Shown: positions 1-6,047 of the stretch, one piece after another
Layout of the letters: every line of letters begins with the position of its first letter
Position numbering within the stretch: the stretch's first letter is position 1
DNA from: DAOUFU01 sp034429275
GTDB taxonomy: Bacteria; Chloroflexota; Anaerolineae; Aggregatilineales; Aggregatilineaceae
Direction of reading: 5' to 3'
Length of the DNA stretch: 6,605 nt
Assembly (NCBI GenBank): GCA_034429275.1
Contig: DAOUFU010000349.1
Coordinates: 1-6,605 of the forward strand
Position numbers and translations under genes: made by a program
The notes under the pieces: model-generated
Databases searched by the model: none
Seen by the model: the letters and a program-made list of their open reading frames with translations, nothing else
What the model was told of the DNA's origin: nothing

Positions 1-3000
1 AACGAATACCTGCTGACCGATTTCAAGTCGCCCTATTCGTTCAAGCTGCCCACCACCAAGTTTGTGGACGGCACCTATACCCTGTCAGTCGAAGCCAGCA
101 TGGGTGATGGCCGGGTCACGCAGCGCGCCTCAATCGACCTGACCTTCAGCAACGGCATTACTACCCCGCCGGTCAATACCAACACCTTTACCCCCCGCGT
201 GGGGACGACTCCGCCGCCCGGACAGCCGTTCATCGTGGCGGCGACCGGAGACGGTGCGAGCGGTGAATGGCCGGAAGTCACCAACTTGATGGCGAGTTGG
301 AACCCCAACATGGTCCTGTATCTTGGCGATGTTTACGACAAAGGGACCATGACCGAGTTCTATAACTGGTACGGCCAGAGCACCGAGTATTTCGGCCAGT
401 TCCGCGAGATCACCAACCCTGCCCTGGGGAACCATGAATACGAGAACGGGGAAGCGCCCGGCTATTTTGACTATTGGGATAATGTGCCCCACTACTACAG
501 CTTCGATGCCGCAGGCTGGCATTTTGTCACCATAGACTCGACCACCCAGTATAACCAGACCCAGCCCGGCACACCCCAGTATGAATGGCTGGTACAGGAC
601 CTGGCGAACAACACGAGTGCCTGTACTATCGCCTTCTTTCATCACCCGGTGTTCAATATCGGCGGCCAGGGGGTCTCTACCGGCATGGCGGAGTTGTGGC
701 CATTGTTGGTGCAAAACGGCGTTGACGTGGTGCTGACCGGCCACGACCACACCTATCAGCGGTGGCTGCCGATGGACGCCAGCGGCAACGTGGACCCGAA
801 CGGGGCGACTCACTTCGTGGCGGGTGCGGGCGGGCACGGCGTACGTCCGTTTGTCTCTTCCGATCCCCGTGTGGCGGTGGGCCTGGATACGTCCCCCTCT
901 GCACTGGGATCGCTGCGGCTGGCGCTGAACCCGAACGGCATGCCCTTTGAGTACATTAACCTGTTTGGGGCGCTGCTGGATTCAGGCGCGATCGCGTGCA
1001 GCGGGGCCGGTCCCGATACTACGCCGCCGAGTGTCCCATCCAACCTGACCGCTGCGGCATCGGCCAGCGTGACTCTGAGCTGGGCCGCATCATCGGATAA
1101 TACCGCAGTCGCCGGTTATACTGTATATCGCAACGGGGCCGCTATCGGTTCCACGGAGGCCGGTATTCTGGCCTATACGGACTATATGGTCGACCTGAGC
1201 GAATCGTACACCTACACGGTGGATGCGTTCGACCTGGCAGGCAACCATTCAGCAGTGTCGAACACCGCCGCGGTCACCCTTCCCACATCGGCGACCCTGA
1301 CGCTCTACGCCTCAGCCGATTCCTATACCAATGAGACGAGTCCCGGCAGCAACTACGGGACGAGCAGCTCTCTGCGCATTGATCTATCGCCCGTGCAGCG
1401 TTCCTACCTGCGCTTCAACGTGCCCTATCTGCCGGGCAATGTCCTCAGCGCCGCGTTCCAGGTGTACACCCTGACCAGTCTCAGCAGCGGCTATAACCTG
1501 TATACCGTCAGCGATGGGTGGAGCGAATCGACGCTCACCTATACCAATGCGCCGCCGCCGGTGACATTCCTGGGGTCTTCCGGGGCATTCGGCAGCAGCA
1601 GTTGGGCTACTCTGGACATCACGTCGCTGATCACGGGCAGCGGCGTTCTCAATATGGTGATGACGGGGAACAGCAACACGGCGACGACGTTTTCCAGCCG
1701 TGAGGGAGCCAACCCGCCCAGGTTGACCATCAACCTGATCGCACACTCGGCCCCTGTGCCCACCGCTACGCCCACAGCGACTCATACAGCCACGGTGACC
1801 CCGCTGCCGACCAATACGCCGACTGAGACGCCTGCCCCTACCGCGACCAGCACACCGGTCAGCGACACGACCCTGACGCTGACTGCCGAGGCCGATGCTT
1901 ATATCAATGAAGCCAGCCCGGCCAGCAACTATGGCAGCAGCATCACGCTGCGAACCGATGCGTCGCCGATTGTGCGGAGCTATCTACGCTTCACGGTTCC
2001 GCCCATATCAGGACACGTGACCAGCGCAACTCTCCGCGTATACGCCAATACCAATTCGAACATCGGCTACACGGCTCACAGCACAGACGGCGGATGGGGT
2101 GAATCCACCCTCACGTATGCCAATGCCCCGGCCTTTGGGGCGAGTGTGGGCAGTTCTGGCCCGGTGACTGCGGGAAGCTGGACCACCGTAGACGTCACGA
2201 CCCTGGTGAGCGACGGCGGCGGCGAGATCAATCTGGTGATGTCTTCCACCGACGCCACCGCGACGAGCTACGCCAGCCGCGAGACGATCAACAAGCCGGA
2301 ACTGGTGGTAGTGGTGCAGAGCGCGCTGCCACCGACCGAGACGCCCACGTCCACACCGACTGAGACGCCCACATCCACGCCGACCGAGACGCCGACGGCG
2401 ACGAACACGCCGATCACCGACACCACCCTGAATCTGAATCCGGTGGCCGATGCGTATGTCAGCGGATCGAGCGTGAACAGCAACTACGGGAGAAGCAGCA
2501 CGCTGCGGACCGATGCATCGCCGGTCATTCGCAGCTACCTGCGGTTCACGGTGCCGCCCCTGGGCGGGACGGTGACCAGCGCCACGCTGCGGATTTATGC
2601 CAATTCCACCTCGTCCATCGGCTACGCAGTCTACAGCACGGCTGGTGGGTGGGGCGAAACGTCGATTACCTTTGCCAATGCCCCGGCACCGGGTACAGCT
2701 CTGGGGAGTTCGGGCCGCATCACGGCGAACACCTGGACGACCATCGACCTGACCGGGTGGGTGACCGGCGGCGGCGAAGTGAACGTAGTGATGACATCGA
2801 CCAGTAACACCGCGATCAGCTATGCCAGCCGCGAGACGGCTAACCCGCCGGTGCTGGTGGTGGTGGTTCAGGGCGGCCCGCCCGCGACCAGCACCCCCAC
2901 AATGACGCCCAGCGCGTCACCGACCGACGGGCCATCGCCTACGCCCACGGCTACCCTGACGCCATCGATCACGCCGGTGCCCAGCGCCACGCCGACCGCC

Positions 3001-4833
3001 ACCGACATCCCGTCGATCGTGACGCTCGCGCCGGTGGCAGATGCCTATGTCTATGCGTCCTCGGCGAGCACCAATTACGGCAGCAATGTTCAGTTGCGTG
3101 CAGATGCCACGCCGGCCACCTACAGTTATCTACGTTTTGACCTGCAGGGCATGGGCGGCTCAGTCACACGCGCGACCCTGCGGGTGTATGCCAACAGTGC
3201 TTCCAGCGCAGGCTACAGCGTGCGCGCCGTGGCCGATACCACCTGGAGCGAGTCAGGGCTGACTTATGCGAATGCCCCGGCGCTGGGCAGCGTGATCGGG
3301 TCATCCGGGTCGTTCTCTGCCGGAACCTGGACAGCCGTCGATGTGACCTCGCTGTTCAGCGGCAGCAGCCTGGTCAGCCTGGCGCTGATCACGCCGAGCA
3401 ATACGGCCATCAGCTTCTCAAGCCGCGAGGGTGCAAACCCGCCGCAACTGGTGCTGGAATTCGCCGGTTCGTCGCAGCAGTCGATGATGTTCGCGCCGAT
3501 GTCGGCGGACTTTACCATCGAGCAGCAGGCAGCGACCGAGACACCGACGCCATGGCCGACCGTCACGCCAGCGCCAACCGCGACCGAGACACCGACACTG
3601 GCGAACACGCCAACGCCGGTTCCGGCACCGGACCTGCAGATCGTCGAGTCCGATGATCCGCGCGTGCTGAGCGCCGGGTCATGGACTTCGTATGACAGTG
3701 CACTGGCGAGCGGTGGACGCTACATCTTCAGCAGCGGCAGCCTGGCCGATACGCTGACCGTGACCTTCCAGGGAACCCGTGCGGAAGTGGTCTACGTGCA
3801 GCACCCGGCGCTGGGCAGCTATGTCATCGAGATCGATGGCCTGCCGGTGCAGCAGGTGATCACCACTGCGCCGGAGAGCGTGTTCGGATCGCGCGCCGCG
3901 ATCGTCGGCCTGCCCGATGGCACGCATACGCTGCGCGTGGTTCCCAGCGTGGGGACTATCGCCATTGACGCGTTTGGAGTGGACGTGCTGATCGAGACCA
4001 CGCCCACCAGTGCGCCGGGCGCGCCGGAAGTAGTCTCCACCGAGACGCCGACGCCCTTCGTGGTGACCGCGACACCGTTCGCGACCGAGGCCGCGACGTC
4101 AGTCGCGACTGAAGCCGCGGCTGAAGCCGCGCCAACCGCCCTGCCGACCAGCACGCCGCTGCCTGCGGCGCTGCCCTGGATAGAGTCGTTCGAGACTCCG
4201 TCGGGCTGGACAGCCGGCGAAGGGTGGCAGTGGGATGCCCTGGGCGGGCACAGCGGCGCGGGCTGGGTCGCAAACAGCACCCTGCGCAGCGTGAACAGCA
4301 CGCTGAGCAGCGACCGGCTGATTGATCTGCGCGGCGCGCTGCATCCCCAGCTCAGCCTGTGGCTGAAAACCGCGCTGTCGCCTGTGGACATGTTCGCGCT
4401 GGAGATCAGCGCCGATGGGGACAGCTCGTGGGGTGTGGTGAGTCTATCCGGCAGCCTGGTGGCCGACTGGACCCCGCTGACCATCGACCTGGCCCCATAC
4501 GCGGGTGAGGTGATTCGCCTGCGCTTCCGGCTCGACACGACAGCGGCGCTCCCGCAAGGCGCTGCAACGCTGGGGGCATGGGTGGACGACCTGCTGATCC
4601 TGGATGTGCCTCAGCCGCCGACAGCGGTGCCCACCAGCACACCGGCGCCTACGGCGGTGCCCACCAGCACGCCGCTGCCGACCGACGTGCCAACGAACAC
4701 GCCCATCCCGACGGATGTGCCAACAAGTACCCCGATTCCGACGAGCACACCTGTCCCGACCGATGTGCCCACCGGCACGCCAGTGCCGACCGATGTACCG
4801 ACAGACGTACCTGCCGAGACCCCGGCCCCTTAA
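1..4833 (+). CDS. Secreted multidomain metallophosphoesterase with Fn3 and four DNRLRE/CBM96-like modules (5' end missing)
   Basis: The frame is open from base 1, so the start and any signal peptide lie upstream; 1610 residues are visible. Residues 1-52 are the end of an Ig-like beta domain. Residues ~77-338 form a calcineurin-like metallophosphoesterase: Asp84 (GDGASG), Asp110 (GDVYDKG), Asn144-His145 (GNHEY), His214/215 (FFHHPVF) and His248/His250 (GHDHTYQR) supply the expected dinuclear-metal ligands. Then come Fn3 (339-429), four DNRLRE modules (431-580, 622-773, 807-957, 1005-1154), an unnamed beta-rich domain (1211-1332), a MAM/jelly-roll-like domain (1393-1535) and a Pro/Thr tail to the stop. 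Six Thr/Pro linker or tail stretches begin after the first DNRLRE copy. By family it should hydrolyse a phosphomonoester or diester outside the cell; the substrate cannot be read from sequence. No LPXTG motif, PEP-CTERM or C-terminal membrane helix is visible, so it is probably released or held by glycan binding. The phosphoesterase call is firm; the cellular role is inferred. Confidence 0.92.
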   Translation, partial: NEYLLTDFKSPYSFKLPTTKFVDGTYTLSVEASMGDGRVTQRASIDLTFSNGITTPPVNTNTFTPRVGTTPPPGQPFIVAATGDGASGEWPEVTNLMASWNPNMVLYLGDVYDKGTMTEFYNWYGQSTEYFGQFREITNPALGNHEYENGEAPGYFDYWDNVPHYYSFDAAGWHFVTIDSTTQYNQTQPGTPQYEWLVQDLANNTSACTIAFFHHPVFNIGGQGVSTGMAELWPLLVQNGVDVVLTGHDHTYQRWLPMDASGNVDPNGATHFVAGAGGHGVRPFVSSDPRVAVGLDTSPSALGSLRLALNPNGMPFEYINLFGALLDSGAIACSGAGPDTTPPSVPSNLTAAASASVTLSWAASSDNTAVAGYTVYRNGAAIGSTEAGILAYTDYMVDLSESYTYTVDAFDLAGNHSAVSNTAAVTLPTSATLTLYASADSYTNETSPGSNYGTSSSLRIDLSPVQRSYLRFNVPYLPGNVLSAAFQVYTLTSLSSGYNLYTVSDGWSESTLTYTNAPPPVTFLGSSGAFGSSSWATLDITSLITGSGVLNMVMTGNSNTATTFSSREGANPPRLTINLIAHSAPVPTATPTATHTATVTPLPTNTPTETPAPTATSTPVSDTTLTLTAEADAYINEASPASNYGSSITLRTDASPIVRSYLRFTVPPISGHVTSATLRVYANTNSNIGYTAHSTDGGWGESTLTYANAPAFGASVGSSGPVTAGSWTTVDVTTLVSDGGGEINLVMSSTDATATSYASRETINKPELVVVVQSALPPTETPTSTPTETPTSTPTETPTATNTPITDTTLNLNPVADAYVSGSSVNSNYGRSSTLRTDASPVIRSYLRFTVPPLGGTVTSATLRIYANSTSSIGYAVYSTAGGWGETSITFANAPAPGTALGSSGRITANTWTTIDLTGWVTGGGEVNVVMTSTSNTAISYASRETANPPVLVVVVQGGPPATSTPTMTPSASPTDGPSPTPTATLTPSITPVPSATPTATDIPSIVTLAPVADAYVYASSASTNYGSNVQLRADATPATYSYLRFDLQGMGGSVTRATLRVYANSASSAGYSVRAVADTTWSESGLTYANAPALGSVIGSSGSFSAGTWTAVDVTSLFSGSSLVSLALITPSNTAISFSSREGANPPQLVLEFAGSSQQSMMFAPMSADFTIEQQAATETPTPWPTVTPAPTATETPTLANTPTPVPAPDLQIVESDDPRVLSAGSWTSYDSALASGGRYIFSSGSLADTLTVTFQGTRAEVVYVQHPALGSYVIEIDGLPVQQVITTAPESVFGSRAAIVGLPDGTHTLRVVPSVGTIAIDAFGVDVLIETTPTSAPGAPEVVSTETPTPFVVTATPFATEAATSVATEAAAEAAPTALPTSTPLPAALPWIESFETPSGWTAGEGWQWDALGGHSGAGWVANSTLRSVNSTLSSDRLIDLRGALHPQLSLWLKTALSPVDMFALEISADGDSSWGVVSLSGSLVADWTPLTIDLAPYAGEVIRLRFRLDTTAALPQGAATLGAWVDDLLILDVPQPPTAVPTSTPAPTAVPTSTPLPTDVPTNTPIPTDVPTSTPIPTSTPVPTDVPTGTPVPTDVPTDVPAETPAP
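229..1014 (+). other. Calcineurin-like metallophosphoesterase domain of the first gene
   Basis: All five metal-site blocks are present in the right order and spacing: GDGASG at 247-264, GDVYDKG at 325-345, GNHEY at 427-441, FFHHPVF at 634-654 and GHDHTYQR at 739-762. Block I lacks the classical Asp-x-His; the residue two after Asp84 is Ala, as in subfamilies related to purple acid phosphatase and bacterial secreted phosphatases. The stretch GYFDYWDNVPHYYSFD after GNHEY and the strand ending in AGAGGHGVR are typical of secreted bacterial members. Tyr112 sits two residues after Asp110, not three as in the purple acid phosphatase GDxxY motif, so this domain is probably a general secreted phosphoesterase and not a true purple acid phosphatase. 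The C-terminal boundary is approximate. Confidence 0.9.
1015..1287 (+). other. Fibronectin type III domain
   Basis: About 90 residues with the bacterial Fn3 pattern: a DTTPPSVPSNL entry, then SVTLSWAASSDN, AGYTVYRNG and YTYTVDAFDLAGNHS. The conserved Trp, the Y-x-V-Y-R-N-G strand and the D-x-A-G-N turn are all visible. Such domains usually act as spacers or glycan/protein contact modules in secreted enzymes. It sits between the phosphoesterase and the DNRLRE array. Confidence 0.88.
1291..3462 (+). repeat. Array of four DNRLRE (CBM96-like) modules
   Basis: Four homologous modules of about 150 residues lie at 1291-1740, 1864-2319, 2419-2871 and 3013-3462. Each has the same series: a D-[AS]-Y near the start, S-NYG-S with a following LR-D, a SYLRF strand, G-V-(T/S)-A-LR-YA (diverged in copy 1), W-(S/G)-E-(S/T)-x-T-(Y/F)-x-NAP, GSSG, W-x-x-(V/L)-D-(V/I/L)-T, and a closing S-R-E-x-x-(N)-x-P-x-L strand. 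This matches the DNRLRE family, part of which is classed as CBM96 and reported to bind polysaccharide. Copies 2 and 3 are closest to each other (both have TLRTDASP and RSYLRFTVPP); copies 1 and 4 are more divergent. Binding to a glycan is inferred from the family. Confidence 0.88.
2332..2403 (+). repeat. Three 24-bp tandem repeats encoding a PTETPTST-type linker
   Basis: Three in-frame 24-bp units (2332-2355, 2356-2379, 2380-2403) encode PTETPTST, PTETPTST and PTETPTAT. They form the core of the linker between DNRLRE copies 2 and 3. The units differ mainly at third codon positions. Related but less regular Thr/Pro linkers lie at 1741-1863, 2872-3012, 3463-3630 and 3997-4176. They are probably extended, flexible and possible O-glycosylation targets (inference). 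Confidence 0.85.
3631..3996 (+). other. Unnamed beta-rich (probable carbohydrate-binding-like) domain
   Basis: About 122 residues between two Thr/Pro linkers. The pattern is an initial WTSYDSA, then GGRYIFSSGS, a DTLTVTFQGTRAEVVY strand pair, a GSYVIEIDGLPVQ strand, and LPDGTHTLRVVP followed by AIDAFGVDV. The order (F-x-G-T, x-V-x-I-D-G, G-x-H-T-L, I-D-A-F) resembles jelly-roll modules found at the end of many large Chloroflexota secreted proteins and in some glycosidases. I cannot name the family with confidence. Confidence 0.6.
4177..4605 (+). other. MAM/jelly-roll-like beta-sandwich domain (immune-inhibitor-A-type C-terminal module)
   Basis: The domain opens with WIESFETPSGW and W-Q-W-D, continues through HPQLSLWLKTAL, an ISADGDSSWGVV strand, a WTPLTIDLAPYAGEVIRLRF block and closes with GAWVDDLLIL. 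This series (F-E..W, L-x-x-W, V-E/I-S-x-D, W-x-x-x-x-x-D-L-x-x-Y-A-G, I-R-F-R, W-x-x-D-D) is characteristic of the MAM-like module seen after M6 peptidases and in many secreted bacterial proteins. The role is probably adhesion or stabilisation. Confidence 0.72.
4618..4830 (+). repeat. C-terminal Pro/Thr tail built of 30-bp repeats
   Basis: In-frame 30-bp units encode a decamer of the form PTxVPTxTPx at 4618-4647, 4648-4677, 4678-4707, 4708-4737 and 4756-4785. An 18-bp short unit (PTSTPV) interrupts at 4738-4755 and degenerate units fill 4786-4830. The fifth position and the Ala/Asp choice shift along the array: the first two units have AVP, the later ones DVP. The tail ends directly at the TAA with no anchor signal. 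Unit loss or gain by replication slippage would stay in frame. Confidence 0.88.
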
Positions 4834-4849
4834 AGGTCGAGGTCTCGGC
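4813..4849 (+). terminator. Inverted repeat straddling the stop codon of the first gene (possible terminator or RNA-stability hairpin)
   Basis: A perfect 9-bp inverted repeat, GCCGAGACC (4813-4821) and GGTCTCGGC (4841-4849), encloses a 19-nt loop that holds the TAA stop (4831-4833). The loop also carries a small quasi-palindrome, CCTTAAAGG. The stem is GC-rich, but no T tract follows, so a canonical intrinsic terminator is not supported. It could instead attenuate read-through into the downstream gene or protect the 3' end. Confidence 0.4.
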
Positions 4850-4863
4850 CCAGGCTAGAAATG

Positions 4864-4893
4864 CCCGGCACCCTGAACGTTCGATATGCCGGG
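4864..4893 (+). promoter_or_regulatory. Inverted repeat with palindromic loop upstream of the guanylyltransferase gene
   Basis: CCCGGCA (4864-4870) and TGCCGGG (4887-4893) are a perfect 7-bp inverted repeat with a 16-nt loop. The loop contains the 8-bp palindrome GAACGTTC (4875-4882). Each arm is flanked outside by AAATG (4859-4863 and 4894-4898). It ends 7 nt before the Shine-Dalgarno of the next gene, so it could be a leader hairpin or an operator. I do not recognise a known regulator site. Confidence 0.35.
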
Positions 4894-4900
4894 AAATGAC

Positions 4901-4907
4901 AGGGAGG
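4901..4907 (+). promoter_or_regulatory. Ribosome binding site of the guanylyltransferase gene
   Basis: AGGGAGG sits 4 nt before the ATG at 4912, a strong Shine-Dalgarno that fixes this start. Confidence 0.85.
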
Positions 4908-4911
4908 ACTC

Positions 4912-5994
4912 ATGGACAACTTTTATGCTCTCATAATGGCCGGTGGGGGTGGAACCCGGTTGTGGCCTTTGAGCCGTCAGAAACGCCCCAAACAGATGCT
5001 GGCGCTGGTCGAAGACCGCACCATGTTCCAGATATCGGTGGATCGGTTGGAGCCGCTGGTCTCGCCCGATCATATCCTGGTCGTGACGGGCAGCAGCCAG
5101 GTGGAAGGGCTGCGTCGCGATGCCCCTCAAATCCCGCCGGAGAACTTCATCGTCGAGCCTCATGGCCGGAATACCGGCCCGGCGGTGGGGCTGGCTGCCA
5201 TCCACATTCAAAAGCGGGACCCCAACGCCGTGATCGCGGTGCTGACGGCTGATCACCATATCGCGGACAGGCCCAAATTCCGCCGGGTGCTGGAAGCCGC
5301 CGGTGAACTGGCGCGCAAAGAGTTCATTGTCACCCTGGGCATTTCGCCATCGTTCCCCGCAACGGGCTATGGCTATATCCGGCGCGGTGGGCCGCTGGAA
5401 ACGCTGGGCGAGTTTGAGACGTTCTATGCCGCCGGTTTCACCGAAAAACCCGACCTGGACACGGCCATCCAGTTCTTGACCTCCGGGCTGTATAGCTGGA
5501 ACAGCGGCATGTTCATCTTCACGGCCAGGCGGCTGCTGACCGAATATGAGCGGCAGCAGGCCGAGATGTGGGCGCTGGTGAAGCAGATCGAGGGCGCAAT
5601 CGGCCAGGAGTCGTACCAGGCCGTGCTCGAAGCAGTGTGGGGCGAGATGCCGCGCCTCTCGATTGATTATGCGATCATGGAAAAAGCCGAGGACCTGGCC
5701 GTGATCCCGGCAGATTTTGGGTGGAGCGACATCGGTAGTTGGGCGACCCTGTTTGAGGTGCTCGAACGGGACCACGATGGCAATGTTGCCCGCGGACAGG
5801 GAAAAAACCACATCCGGCTCGACACCAGGGATACTCTCATCTTCAGCGATCGCCCGGTGGCCACAATCGGCCTGGATGACATCGTGATCGTGGACGCTCA
5901 AGATGTGCTGCTGGTGTGCCGCCGCGACCGCTCGGAAGATGTGCGGATGGTGATCGACCGCCTGCAGCTGTCCGGCTCAGAATCTTTGCTGTAA
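4912..5994 (+). CDS. manC: Mannose-1-phosphate guanylyltransferase
   Basis: The enzyme converts mannose 1-phosphate and GTP to GDP-mannose in the cytoplasm, the donor for mannosylated glycans and precursor of GDP-fucose and GDP-rhamnose. The 360-residue product has the nucleotidyltransferase signature GGGGTRLWPLSRxKRPKQ (residues 11-28), EPHGRNTGPA (82-91), TADHHI (112-117, with the metal-binding Asp), TGYGYI (151-156), FTEKPD (176-181), WNSGMF (196-201), SIDYAIMEK (250-258) and FGWSDIGSW (269-277). The C-terminal part ends in a strand series including VDAQDVLLV (328-336). Length fits the single-domain form; the fused C-terminal phosphomannose isomerase of the ~470-residue bifunctional ManC is absent, so isomerisation must come from another gene. 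The start is supported by AGGGAGG 4 nt upstream. It lies 78 nt after the first gene and 53 nt before the next, all co-directional, so co-transcription is plausible. The gene symbol is by family; orthology to a named ManC is not proven. Confidence 0.95.
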   Translation: MDNFYALIMAGGGGTRLWPLSRQKRPKQMLALVEDRTMFQISVDRLEPLVSPDHILVVTGSSQVEGLRRDAPQIPPENFIVEPHGRNTGPAVGLAAIHIQKRDPNAVIAVLTADHHIADRPKFRRVLEAAGELARKEFIVTLGISPSFPATGYGYIRRGGPLETLGEFETFYAAGFTEKPDLDTAIQFLTSGLYSWNSGMFIFTARRLLTEYERQQAEMWALVKQIEGAIGQESYQAVLEAVWGEMPRLSIDYAIMEKAEDLAVIPADFGWSDIGSWATLFEVLERDHDGNVARGQGKNHIRLDTRDTLIFSDRPVATIGLDDIVIVDAQDVLLVCRRDRSEDVRMVIDRLQLSGSESLL

Positions 5995-6047
5995 AAGCCG
6001 TGGGGTAGGAAGGTCCGTGGGGTGACTCGGAAGATGGGGAGGGGTGA
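5995..6047 (+). promoter_or_regulatory. G-rich leader with 17-nt-spaced GGGG runs and Shine-Dalgarno of the third gene
   Basis: The gap holds CCGTGGGGT twice (5998-6006 and 6015-6023). GGGG runs start at 6002, 6019 and 6036, exactly 17 nt apart, and a fourth run begins at 6041. GGAGG (6038-6042) lies 5 nt before the ATG at 6048 and is the likely ribosome binding site. Four G4 runs with loops of 13, 13 and 1 nt could form a weak G-quadruplex in DNA or RNA that would mask the ribosome binding site (inference). No promoter hexamers are convincing. Confidence 0.5.

Noticed and set aside
64..66. GTG at 64 as the start of the first gene
   Set aside because: The same frame is open back to base 1 and reads as continuous Ig-like sequence (YLLTDFKSPYSF), with no ribosome binding site or signal peptide at the GTG. 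The gene begins upstream of the window.
2332..2403. CRISPR-like or mobile repeat
   Set aside because: The 24-bp units are contiguous, in frame and encode the same octapeptide, so they are a protein-linker repeat without spacers.
3819..4538. 239-codon - strand frame opposite the distal beta domains of the first gene
   Set aside because: Its Ser/Ala/Val-rich composition mirrors the opposite-strand Thr/Pro/Ala coding sequence; no family motif was seen.
4856..4861. TAGAAA as a -10 element for the guanylyltransferase gene
   Set aside because: No plausible -35 hexamer sits 16-18 bp upstream, and it lies in the stem-flanking region; a single AT-rich hexamer is not enough.
4578..5252. 224-codon + strand frame spanning the end of the first gene and the start of the second
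   Set aside because: It is an out-of-frame reading of the Pro/Thr repeat (His/Ala/Cys/Arg-rich) that then crosses into the guanylyltransferase in another frame; it has no motifs.
4855..5901. Long open frame (348 codons) on the - strand opposite the guanylyltransferase
   Set aside because: Its codons are in register with the sense codons, so its stops require sense TTA, CTA or TCA codons, which are rare in this GC-rich gene. The sense product has every guanylyltransferase motif, and the antisense product shows no recognisable motif.
6044..6046. GTG at 6044 as an alternative start of the third gene
   Set aside because: It is in a different frame that lacks the signal peptide and phosphoesterase motifs and reaches a stop within about 50 codons; ATG at 6048 fits the GGAGG spacing.
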